Source: CBDCWA01 sp046048295
GTDB taxonomy: Bacteria > Pseudomonadota > Alphaproteobacteria > Rhizobiales > Hyphomicrobiaceae
Direction of reading: 5' to 3'
NCBI GenBank assembly: GCA_046048295.1
Contig: JBJOGJ010000070.1
Span: 1 to 15,542, forward strand
Length of the DNA stretch: 15,542 nucleotides
Positions 7,349-13,342 of the stretch are shown here, in pieces; positions within the stretch are counted from its first letter, which is position 1, and the number at the start of each line of letters is the position of its first letter. Position numbers and translations under genes: made by a program. The notes under the pieces are model-generated. The model ran no database searches. It saw only the letters and a list, made by a program, of their open reading frames with translations, and had not been told where the DNA came from.

Positions 7349-7975
7349 ATGATCGGCAAGCTCAAGGGCATCGTCGACGCAATCGGTGAGAGCCATTGCA
7401 TCATCGACGTCAACGGCGTCGGCTATGAGGTGCAGGCCTCGGCACGCACGCTGCGCAACATGAAGCTCGGCGACAAGGTGGCACTCACCATCGACACGCA
7501 CGTGCGCGAGGATGCAATCCGTCTTTACGGGTTTTCGAGCGAGGTCGAGCGGAGTTGGTTCCGCACGCTGCAGAACGTGCAGGGGGTCGGCGCAAAGGTG
7601 GCTCTTTCCGTGCTCGGGACGCTGTCGCCGCAGGACCTTGTACAAACCATCGCGCTCGGCAACTGGGCGGCGGTCGAGCAGACGCCGGGCGTCGGAAAGA
7701 AGATCGCACAGCGGATCGTAACGGAGCTCAAGGACAAGGCGCCGGGACTTGCAACCGCCGGGCTCAACGGAAAGGGCAGCCTTCCGCCGGCGGAAGGCGT
7801 GCCGCTTGCGGGGGCAGTTTCCAACGCCCAGGCGGAAGCGATCTCTGCACTGACCAACCTCGGCTATCCGGCGATCCAGGCAGCGCAAGCGGTGGCAACC
7901 GCAATGGATTCCGCCGGACAGGACGCCGACACGGCGCAGCTGATCCGCGGCGGTCTCAAGGCGCTGGCACGCTAG
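7349..7975 (+). CDS. ruvA: Holliday junction branch-migration protein RuvA
   Basis: Tetrameric protein that holds the four-way junction flat and recruits RuvB helicase rings. At 208 residues it has full family length. It has an OB-fold domain (~1-62, MIGKLKGIVD, NGVGYEV, HVREDAIRLYGF), two helix-hairpin-helix motifs (NVQGVGAKVALSVL, 76-89; TPGVGKKIAQRIV, 112-124), a flexible linker (~131-158), and the C-terminal RuvB-binding domain (QAEAISALTNLGYPAIQAAQAV). A GAGGAG-type site precedes the ATG. The expected next gene, ruvB, is missing; an independently promoted secreted protein follows instead. Confidence 0.97.
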   Translation: MIGKLKGIVDAIGESHCIIDVNGVGYEVQASARTLRNMKLGDKVALTIDTHVREDAIRLYGFSSEVERSWFRTLQNVQGVGAKVALSVLGTLSPQDLVQTIALGNWAAVEQTPGVGKKIAQRIVTELKDKAPGLATAGLNGKGSLPPAEGVPLAGAVSNAQAEAISALTNLGYPAIQAAQAVATAMDSAGQDADTAQLIRGGLKALAR

Positions 7976-7987
7976 GTGCGTCAGCGC
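7961..7987 (+). terminator. Hairpin around the ruvA stop codon, possible terminator
   Basis: GCGCTGGCAC (7961-7970), a loop carrying the ruvA TAG, then GTGC, a two-base bulge and CAGCGC (to 7987): ten pairs. There is no T-run behind it, so if it ends transcription it does so without the classic U-tract. It would explain why the ruvCA unit stops here. Confidence 0.35.
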
Positions 7988-8003
7988 TCTGCATCTGGAT
8001 GTG

Positions 8004-8032
8004 TTGGTTTGCGCACTTATGCAACCTATAAT
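8004..8032 (+). promoter_or_regulatory. Promoter for the secreted protein gene at 8133
   Basis: TTGGTT (8004-8009), a 17-base spacer and a perfect TATAAT (8027-8032), predicting a start near 8039 and a leader of about 94 bases. It is the best sigma-70-like promoter seen in the window. The AT-rich leader (8040-8120) is unlike the surrounding GC-rich DNA. Confidence 0.55.
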
Positions 8033-8132
8033 TGTCAACAAATCGAAACTGTTGTTCATCATATTTGAGGCAAAATATCATTTCACAGATCTGTAACAAA
8101 TGCTCTGTGAGCGGCTGTTGCGGGAGTTGATG

Positions 8133-8546
8133 ATGCGCCGTTGTTTGATGTTTGCTGCGGTTGTCGGCCACTTGGCATTGGCATCGTACGCTGGAGCGCA
8201 GAGTGCTGTTCCGGTCATCGTCGGCGATTGGGAAGGGCCCGGATTTGTCAGTGTAGAGGGCTCCGAGCGGATATTCGTTCAGTGCCGCGTGAAGATCAAA
8301 CAGAAGGTCGAGAAGATCTTCAGGTTCGATGCGACCTGCGCCACCAAGGACATGCGCATCGCGCAAGGCGGGGTGATCGTGCAGGTCAAGCCCACCCTCT
8401 ATCACGGCGACGTGTTCAACAAGGAGTTCGGGGTCCGGGGGCAGGTTACGGTTCGGACGGAGGACGTCCGGCAGGTGGTCCTCATCAGGGCCGAGAAAGG
8501 TGCTGGGCGCATCGTCTTGTCGCGCCGCGAGATTGCTACGCCCTAG
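8133..8546 (+). CDS. Small exported protein of unknown function
   Basis: A 137-residue protein with a clear Sec signal peptide: MRRCL, hydrophobic core MFAAVVGHLALA, and a cleavage site after Ala22 (YAGA|QS). The mature part (~115 residues) is rich in beta-like alternation (FVSVEGSERIFVQCRVKIKQK, VIVQVKP, VTVRTED, VVLIRAE) and holds two cysteines (51 and 69) that could form a disulfide, suggesting a small periplasmic beta domain. I do not recognise the family. Two adjacent ATGs (8130, 8133) follow GGGAG at 8122-8126; 8133 has the better spacing (six bases). A further in-frame ATG at 8100 would put ten residues before the signal peptide. It has its own promoter and is convergent with the gene at 8566, with 19 bases between stops. 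Confidence 0.75.
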   Translation: MRRCLMFAAVVGHLALASYAGAQSAVPVIVGDWEGPGFVSVEGSERIFVQCRVKIKQKVEKIFRFDATCATKDMRIAQGGVIVQVKPTLYHGDVFNKEFGVRGQVTVRTEDVRQVVLIRAEKGAGRIVLSRREIATP

Positions 8547-8565
8547 CCTGGCCCTAACGCCTTCG

Positions 8566-9531
8566 CTAGTTGGCACCGCTCGTCGTTGGAATGAGCCTCG
8601 CGGTTCCGGACTGGCCGTTCTCGCTCTTCCAGTGCACGACGTCGCCCTTCAAGACGACATCGAAGCAGAGCTCCGGCTCGCCGAGTAGCTTTGACCATTG
8701 CTGGCACAGCCTGTTCTCTGCTACCCGCCATTTTCCTTCGACGGTAGCCGCACCGATCAGCTTTTCGATGGCCGGATTGGTGCGGACATCGACCTTGCCG
8801 TCCCGGTGAAAAGTCATGGCGACCGGGCCCATCGAGGTGTCGAGAGACAGTGTGCGCCCGACGAAGTGCGTGCTGTCGAGCGGCGGCTCGGAAGCGCGAT
8901 TTCGCCCGCTGCTCATCTGGCCTGCCTGCTGCAGCTTGCGCAGTTGAAGCTGTGCCTCGCTCAGGCGGTATCGCGAGAGTTTTTCGTAGGCGGCGTAGCA
9001 GTTGCGCTCGTATTCCAGTTCTTCGACACGGTTCGCCCGGGCGCCCTTGAACGCGCAGTCCGGTGTCTGCGCTGGTGCCAGGATCTCTGCAATGGGCGTC
9101 GGTGCCGCCGTTTGCTGCTGATTTGACGCGTCATGCTTGTCGACTGCCGGGGGCGGCTTGGGAATGCTTGTTGTGCGCGCATGCTTTCGATTGACGTAGC
9201 GCCGCCGTGCGCTCTGCAGCTTCCTGGTGCAGACCTGCGTGCAGTGCTTGAACGGACCAAAGTATTCGCACTTCTGGCGGCATCGCGGCGCGCCGTGCGC
9301 CCTGGCCCGCCTGGAATATATGATGCGGCATGTTGCAGGGTCGTGGCGATGCCAGCCGCTCGGTCCGTTCTGGAGGCCCGGTCCGTTCTCGAGGTAGGCG
9401 TGGCATCCGTGAGCGCTTGCGTTCGTTGACGCTGACACGATTGCAAAGAAGCCGGCAATCATTGCCAGGAGCTTCAGCTTGAGAGGCGTATGCTGCGTAT
9501 CGCAGCGCGCCTTAGGCGGCACCTGTTTCAT
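8566..9531 (-). CDS. Exported Cys/His-rich protein, YHYH-like N-terminus, unknown function
   Basis: A 321-residue protein starting at the ATG at 9531 (GGGG upstream). An upstream TTG at 9564 is less likely. The signal peptide has core LLAMIAGFFAIVSAS with cleavage after Ala40 (ASA|HGCH). The first mature part, HGCH...GWHRHDPATCR (41-69), resembles YHYH-type exported domains and could bind metal. It contains a tandem hexapeptide LENGPG-LQNGPS (47-58), matching an imperfect 18-base tandem repeat at 9361-9396. A twin CX3C motif follows (C84/C88, C97/C101), then a Pro/Gln-rich linker (~123-158), a helical stretch (~165-205) and a C-terminal beta domain (~222-316) with FVGRTLSL and GKWRVAENRLCQQW. 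The last resembles small alphaproteobacterial periplasmic domains with a 'W..GKW....LC..W' signature. The function is unknown; exported location is well supported. Confidence 0.75.
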   Translation of the reverse strand: MKQVPPKARCDTQHTPLKLKLLAMIAGFFAIVSASTNASAHGCHAYLENGPGLQNGPSGWHRHDPATCRIIYSRRARAHGAPRCRQKCEYFGPFKHCTQVCTRKLQSARRRYVNRKHARTTSIPKPPPAVDKHDASNQQQTAAPTPIAEILAPAQTPDCAFKGARANRVEELEYERNCYAAYEKLSRYRLSEAQLQLRKLQQAGQMSSGRNRASEPPLDSTHFVGRTLSLDTSMGPVAMTFHRDGKVDVRTNPAIEKLIGAATVEGKWRVAENRLCQQWSKLLGEPELCFDVVLKGDVVHWKSENGQSGTARLIPTTSGAN

Positions 9532-9585
9532 GATAACCCCACACACCGGACGTAGTCGTAGCAATGCGACCAGGGCGGAGCCAGT

Positions 9586-9605
9586 GAAAACTGGATTCAG
9601 TTTTC
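9586..9605. promoter_or_regulatory. Perfect 8-base inverted repeat, possible operator
   Basis: GAAAACTG, spacer GATT, CAGTTTTC, ending 55 bases upstream of the minus-strand start at 9531. The AT-rich arms and position fit a repressor or activator site for the exported Cys/His protein. It overlaps a second stem (CCAGT-GAAA-ACTGG, 9581-9594). No known consensus was recognised. Confidence 0.35.
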
Positions 9606-9788
9606 GATTAGCTGCGTGGAGATTTCATGGAATGGCGTCAGGCCGACGCTTTTGCTCATTTCGAGTGGTACGATGCCGGACCATGAACGTGGTTGAACTG
9701 TGATTGTTTGTAGGCAAACTGAGAGATGCCACGTTCCAAGGGTTGGGGGTGTCGGCGGTTTTGATTGCAAATCATGTTCGCGTCTCGG

Positions 9789-9832
9789 GAGGTGCTGGAG
9801 AAGGGGCTTGCAGCGGGCCTCTCCCGCACCTC
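9789..9832 (-). terminator. Long hairpin downstream of the Crp-type gene, possible terminator
   Basis: Arms GAGGTGC-T-GGAGA (9789-9801) and TCTCC-C-GCACCTC (9820-9832): twelve pairs with one mismatch and an 18-base loop, beginning 32 bases after the stop codon at 9865. No T-run follows on the minus strand, so it may protect a 3' end rather than terminate. Confidence 0.35.
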
Positions 9833-9864
9833 TCTTGTTGTCTGCAGCAGGACGCGCGTTGGGA

Positions 9865-10572
9865 TCAATAAAAGCCGTTGGCGCACGTAATGAGCCCTGC
9901 ACGGTCGCGGACGGTGATCCTGCCCGAGCCGCGCTCGATCAAGCCCTTTTCCGAAAGCGTCTTCAGCGCCTCGGTAACGCCTGCGCGACGCACGCCGAGC
10001 ATAAGTGACAGCATCTCGTGGGTAAGGGCGACGCTGTCCCGCCCGACGCGATCCTGAGCCATGAGAATCCAGCGGGCGAGGCGCTCCGGTATCGTCGCGC
10101 GGCTGTAGGCGAGCGCCGTTTGCTTGACCTGGGCGATGAATTCGCGCGAAAAGCGAAGCAGGGCCTTCCTGAGGTCTGGACTTTCGGAGATTTCCTGCAG
10201 CAGTTCGGCAGCCTTGATCCGGTAGGCCACGCCTTCGATCTGCACCATCGTCTGAGAATGTGCGCGCTCGCCGCCGAGAACCAGCAGCCAGCCAACCAGC
10301 CCCTCCTTCCCGATAATGCCGACTTCCGTACGGTTGTCGTTGGGGCCGACTGCGATGACCGACGCGAGCCCCGACTCCAGGAAGTATGCATACTTGATCG
10401 GAGCGCCGGGCCGCTCCATGGTCGTCATGCGCTTGAGTTGCACCTCGGTCAGACGAGACTGAAAATGTTCCCTATAAGTCTCTGGCAGGCTTTCGATAAT
10501 CTTGTTCTTCAATTTTCCAATCCATTGTCGCGCGAACGCCCGGTTGCCAAAAAAAGCGCCGGAAAACATCAT
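9865..10572 (-). CDS. Crp/Fnr-family transcription regulator
   Basis: A 235-residue protein with a cyclic-nucleotide-binding-like beta barrel (~30-125; YFLESGLASVIAVGPNDNRTEVGIIGKEGLVG), a dimer helix (~130-160) and a C-terminal winged helix (TIPERLARWILMAQDR, then VALTHEMLSLMLGVRRAGVTEAL at ~181-203, wing GLIERGSGRITVRD). It lacks the N-terminal cysteine cluster of Fnr and the canonical cAMP-contact motif, so the signal it senses is unknown. It belongs to a subfamily common in Bradyrhizobium-like bacteria (recollection). Two ATGs are adjacent (10572, 10569) with a weak AGG upstream. Its 5' side faces a large gene-free stretch with the palindrome at 10652-10669 about 90 bases upstream, which could control it. 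It ends 333 bases before the next gene. Confidence 0.9.
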   Translation of the reverse strand: MMFSGAFFGNRAFARQWIGKLKNKIIESLPETYREHFQSRLTEVQLKRMTTMERPGAPIKYAYFLESGLASVIAVGPNDNRTEVGIIGKEGLVGWLLVLGGERAHSQTMVQIEGVAYRIKAAELLQEISESPDLRKALLRFSREFIAQVKQTALAYSRATIPERLARWILMAQDRVGRDSVALTHEMLSLMLGVRRAGVTEALKTLSEKGLIERGSGRITVRDRAGLITCANGFY

Positions 10573-10651
10573 TCGCGCCTGTGTTCAATCGTTGCGAGGC
10601 AGTGGGGGTAATTCCGAAACACCAAGCGCGAACGAATGTAAACGGTGATGT

Positions 10652-10669
10652 CCGTACGAGTTCGTACAG
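10652..10669. promoter_or_regulatory. Left copy of a repeated palindrome (operator candidate, lux-box-like)
   Basis: CCGTACGAGTTCGTACAG: arms GTACGA (10654-10659) and TCGTAC (10662-10667) around GT, plus an outer C-G pair. It is about 80-100 bases upstream of the Crp-type gene. It matches the right copy at 15 of 17 positions (10653-10669 vs 10996-11012). The CTGTACG...CGTACAG half-sites are like those of LuxR-family binding sites, but no luxR or luxI gene is in the window. Confidence 0.5.
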
Positions 10670-10783
10670 CACGAAAAATATGTATACGTCTTAAAGCCGC
10701 ATCTGGTTTCCCCTGCGACCTCCTTTCCGTTATTTATGCGTTTACTGAGCATGTCATGATTTGCGCGATGCTGCCGCAGCGAG

Positions 10784-10912
10784 ACCGGAGGCGACGGCTC
10801 CGGTTGCTCTTGCGCCATGATCGTCCAGAGGTGGATCTCACAGGAAACCACCTCGGCGGCCGCGTGCCCCCCTGGATACGCGGCCGCCGATCGACGATCC
10901 CGAGGGGATCGT
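10784..10912. repeat. Four tandem perfect hairpins
   Basis: (1) ACCGGAG 10784-10790 / CTCCGGT 10798-10804, loop 7. (2) GAGGTGG 10828-10834 / CCACCTC 10848-10854, loop 13. (3) TCGGCGGCCGCGT 10853-10865 / ACGCGGCCGCCGA 10878-10890, thirteen pairs, loop 12. (4) ACGATCCC 10894-10901 / GGGATCGT 10905-10912, loop GAG. Stems 2 and 3 share two bases and so compete slightly. None is followed by a T-run on either strand. Together they suggest a folded RNA or a cruciform-prone DNA element. Confidence 0.6.
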
Positions 10913-10995
10913 GCACGTCGCAGATCCGGCCTCCGTAGCGGGGTGTGGTTGAAGGCATGGACCTGTAACGTTCCCCGCTGCGATTATCTTCCGAG

Positions 10996-11012
10996 CGTAC
11001 GCATTCGTACAG
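10996..11012. promoter_or_regulatory. Right copy of the repeated palindrome (operator candidate)
   Basis: CGTACGCATTCGTACAG with arms GTACG (10997-11001) and CGTAC (11006-11010). It lies between a minus-strand GATAAT (10988-10983) and a plus-strand TAAAAT (11013-11018), so a bound protein would block both. It lies 343 bases from the left copy, in the same orientation. Confidence 0.5.
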
Positions 11013-11107
11013 TAAAATCATGTTTCGTTGCATGCATGACTACTTTGGTCCCGAAGGATATGCTCATGGAACTGCAATATAACGTATATATACTTACGCA
11101 TTAATAC

Positions 11108-12382
11108 CTATTTGCACGAGATGCTCCTGGCCTGGCCGCCATCGCCGAAGTAGTCGAATTCGCAGGCCATTCCCTCCTTCAGGTCTTCCCGCTTCGACTT
11201 GTTTCCCGCGACGGTGATTTTGGTCTGCTTGCCGATCCGCGCCGTGGCCTGCTTGCCGCCGGCATCGAACACGATGGTGCGTCCCTTTTTCTGGAACCCC
11301 TTGATGGTGCTCGTGGCCTTGCTCGTCTTGACCTCGTCCAGGCTGCCGCTGTCGGAATCGATGGCTCGCTGCAGCATTTCCTTGATGTCGTCCGGTGCGG
11401 CATAGACCTCGCGCAGCAGTGCCTCGACCTTCTCGCCGGTCATCGGTGCGAAGTCCACTCCGGCGCGCTTTGCATCGGCCAGCAGGCCGGGGTCGGCGTA
11501 GGCGGCGGCGTAGGCCTTGCGGAGCAGTGCGACGCGTTCGCCGGGGACGCCGGGCGGTGCATAGACGGGATAGCCGATGTCATAGGCCGCCATCTTGAGT
11601 TTCAGCGCCGCCTTCTTCTTCGGATCCTCGACGTGATCGATGATCAGCGGCACCTCGGCTGGCACGCTGTGATATTTCTCGAGGCCCATCTGGTAGAGGA
11701 TGGTGACCTGCTTGTCCTTGAGCCACTGTGGATTGCGGCTCGTCACGCCTGCCCATGCCGTCGTCGCCCGGCCTTCGGTCTCGCCACGGATCATGGCGAG
11801 GTCGATGTCGCCGCCGCCCGGATAGCCGAAGATCACCTTGTACTTGAAGCCCATCAGTGCGTTCATCACGAGGCCGTCGACGGTGCTGGTCGATCCGCGG
11901 CCTGCCGAGCCGACGATCATCTGATGCTCGCGGAGGTCTTGCCACTTCTTGATCTTCGAGGTGTGCCACGCGAGTGCCACGGCAATGAACGGTGCCGGGC
12001 TTGCGATCCAGTTGAACTTCACCGGATCGAATGTCGCCTTCGTCTTCTTGCCGTAGAACAGCGGCGCGAAGGGGATCGAGTTCAACGAGCTGCCGAGTAC
12101 CGTGCCGTCCTTCGGTGCCTGGTCGTAGACGTAGTTGGCGCCGACGAGGCCGCCGGCACCGCCCTTGTTCTGCGCTATGACGCTCGGATTGCCGGGGAGG
12201 TGCTTCGACAGGTAGCGGGCGCCAAGCCGGCCGTAGAGATCGACGGAGCCGCCGGTGCCCGACGTGATGATGATGCTGATTGTCTTGCCCTTGTAGAAAT
12301 CCTCAGCCATCACCGGTGCGGCGGCCAGGGATGTTGCCAATCCGGCTGCCATGGCTAGCTTGGACTTGAATACCTGCTGCAT
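11108..12382 (-). CDS. TctC/Bug-family solute-binding protein with extra C-terminal domain
   Basis: Periplasmic binding protein of the tripartite tricarboxylate (TctC/Bug) family, which captures organic acids. Signal peptide 1-26 (APVMA|EDFYKG). The core (~27-343) shows KTISIIITSGTGGSVDLYGRL, HLPGNPSVIAQNKGGAGG, the YVYDQAPKDGTVLG stretch and PVYAPPGVP. Family members are usually ~320-330 residues; this one is 424. Residues ~350-424 form an added small beta-type domain (TSTIKGFQKKGRTIVFDAGG, KQTKITVAGNKSKREDLKEGMACEFDYFG) with two cysteines (407, 423). GGAGG precedes the ATG. It follows the racemase-like gene by 13 bases, so they are co-transcribed. No TctA/TctB membrane genes are nearby, as is common for orphan Bug proteins. 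The ligand is unknown. Confidence 0.9.
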   Translation of the reverse strand: MQQVFKSKLAMAAGLATSLAAAPVMAEDFYKGKTISIIITSGTGGSVDLYGRLGARYLSKHLPGNPSVIAQNKGGAGGLVGANYVYDQAPKDGTVLGSSLNSIPFAPLFYGKKTKATFDPVKFNWIASPAPFIAVALAWHTSKIKKWQDLREHQMIVGSAGRGSTSTVDGLVMNALMGFKYKVIFGYPGGGDIDLAMIRGETEGRATTAWAGVTSRNPQWLKDKQVTILYQMGLEKYHSVPAEVPLIIDHVEDPKKKAALKLKMAAYDIGYPVYAPPGVPGERVALLRKAYAAAYADPGLLADAKRAGVDFAPMTGEKVEALLREVYAAPDDIKEMLQRAIDSDSGSLDEVKTSKATSTIKGFQKKGRTIVFDAGGKQATARIGKQTKITVAGNKSKREDLKEGMACEFDYFGDGGQARSISCK

Positions 12383-12395
12383 TGTTTCCTCCCAC

Positions 12396-13145
12396 TCAGT
12401 TCTTGTGTGATTTCGGCAGTGCCGGCATTTCGCGCATCAGCACGCCGACGCCCTCGCGGCTCTCGTTCACATGGAGCCGCTTCTGGAATTCCCAGACCCG
12501 GGCCGGGACCGGATGGATGACGGGTACGCCAAGGTCCTGCTCCAGCATCTCGATGATGTGGAGCGTGCGCCAGCCGGAGCCCAGCATGTAGATTGCATCG
12601 GCCCCCTTGGATGCGAGGAAGGTCTTCTTGATGTGGGCGTAGACCAGTTCGCCCGAAAGCTCCTGCACCTTGTTGAAAGGCACATCTATGCCGGCCATGG
12701 CGCGGACCTTGATGCCGGCGTCCTCGAAGTAGCCGGCGAAGACGTCGTTGATCTTGCCGGAGAAGTACGTTGCGCCGACGATCGACTTGGCGCCGAGCGC
12801 CTTCAGTGCGTTGACGTGGTTCTGGCCGGAGGTGAACATCGGCACGCCGAACCTTTTCTCCCACTCGTCTATGATCCGTTTTTCGCCGTCGCGCCCATGC
12901 ACCATGAAGGGCGGTGCGCCCGAGGGATGGATGACGTCGCAGCCGGCCTCGACCAGCAATGCGATTTCGCGCTCGTAGGCCTTGGAAATCTGCTTGAACT
13001 CGTCTTCCGTGCCGCGCGTGATGTTGATGTGAAGCGCCAGCACGCCGATGCCTTCGGCGAGAAGACGGATGACCTCCTCGTTGGAGCCGGGGCGCAACGT
13101 CGGGTGGACCATGCCGATGACGCCACGCCAGCTTGTGAATGACAT
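12396..13145 (-). CDS. Asp/Glu racemase / arylmalonate decarboxylase-like protein without catalytic cysteines
   Basis: A 249-residue protein with the two-lobed fold of the Asp/Glu racemase, maleate isomerase and arylmalonate decarboxylase group (GVIGMVHPTLRPGSNEE near the start; GQNHVNALKALGAKSIVGATYFSGKIND at 107-134; ADAIYMLGSGWRTLHIIEML at 182-201). These enzymes use one or two active-site cysteines. Here the first position (DVIHPSGAP, 70-78) and the second (MLGSGWRT, 187-194, where relatives have SCTNLRT-like) carry Ser/Gly. The only Cys is Cys69, outside both sites. So it is either a non-cysteine enzyme or a binding protein. Strong ribosome binding site AAGGAGG, seven bases before the ATG. 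It is the first gene of the unit with the downstream TctC protein and divergent from the amidohydrolase, which suggests a shared catabolic role. The substrate is unknown. Confidence 0.85.
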   Translation of the reverse strand: MSFTSWRGVIGMVHPTLRPGSNEEVIRLLAEGIGVLALHINITRGTEDEFKQISKAYEREIALLVEAGCDVIHPSGAPPFMVHGRDGEKRIIDEWEKRFGVPMFTSGQNHVNALKALGAKSIVGATYFSGKINDVFAGYFEDAGIKVRAMAGIDVPFNKVQELSGELVYAHIKKTFLASKGADAIYMLGSGWRTLHIIEMLEQDLGVPVIHPVPARVWEFQKRLHVNESREGVGVLMREMPALPKSHKN

Positions 13146-13300
13146 GCGTTTTCCTCCTTGATTATGTTTTCGTTGTCTTCAAGCTTACCCATCATGGGGA
13201 GGAGGTGGGAGTCTTTTTGTGGCGCGGACCTGCCCGAATGAGCCACCCTGCACGCGCCGCCCGCCCCCTTTGCCGCCGGTCTTCGTCGCCGGCACCGTCG

Positions 13301-13329
13301 TTGACAGCATTCGGCGAAGGTCGCACGAT
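13301..13329 (+). promoter_or_regulatory. Candidate promoter for the amidohydrolase unit
   Basis: Perfect TTGACA (13301-13306), 17-base spacer, weak CACGAT (13324-13329). The start would be near 13336, only seven bases before the first ATG (13343), which makes the second ATG (13367) a serious alternative start. The 197-base gap to the racemase-like gene should hold both divergent promoters; the minus-strand one was not identified. Confidence 0.4.
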
Positions 13330-13342
13330 GTAGCCAACGACA

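Larger units (their letters stand above)
9532..9864. other. Gene-free stretch between two minus-strand genes
   Basis: 333 bases with no credible gene; the reading frames here lack ribosome binding sites or protein-like composition. It should contain the promoter of the secreted gene at 9531 and the transcript end of the Crp-type gene. What it holds: a perfect inverted repeat at 9586-9605, a smaller one at 9706-9719 (GTTTG-TAGG-CAAAC), and a long imperfect hairpin at 9789-9832. No clear -35/-10 pair was found. Confidence 0.6.
10573..11107. other. Gene-free, palindrome-rich interval (possible structured RNA or regulatory hub)
   Basis: 535 bases without a credible protein gene: candidate frames are Arg/Ser/Thr-rich shadows without ribosome binding sites. 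The outer parts (10620-10760 and 10980-11107) are AT-rich. The centre (10780-10915) is GC-rich and carries four perfect hairpins in a row, and near-identical palindromes sit on each side. Promoter-like -10 boxes face away from the right palindrome on both strands (GATAAT, 10988-10983 minus; TAAAAT, 11013-11018 plus). The minus-strand one would read across the hairpins. See the separate entries for the elements. Confidence 0.6.

Noticed and set aside
5033..8062. A 1009-codon minus-strand open frame opposite aidB-ruvC-ruvA
   Set aside because: It is the antisense image of three well-identified genes (His/Arg/Leu-rich, no domains). Long antisense frames are normal in DNA this rich in G and C.
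9597..9902. A 101-codon minus-strand frame between the exported protein and the Crp-type gene
   Set aside because: Overlaps the Crp-type gene out of frame, has no ribosome binding site, and spans the hairpin at 9789-9832.
10817..11104. A 95-codon plus-strand frame in the palindrome-rich interval
   Set aside because: Runs through the hairpins, starts without a ribosome binding site and has no protein-like pattern. Only its last 12 codons have a start with good spacing, reported separately.
10573..11107. CRISPR array or tRNA gene as an explanation for the repeated palindromes and hairpins
   Set aside because: Only two copies of the palindrome with a 343-base gap and no regular spacers; the hairpins do not form a cloverleaf and no T-loop consensus (GGTTCGAATCC-like) is present.
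13271..13298. GC-rich GCCGG...GCCGGC dyad in the divergent promoter gap
   Set aside because: Short, self-complementary GC words are common in this DNA; the pairing is ambiguous and gives no clear operator.
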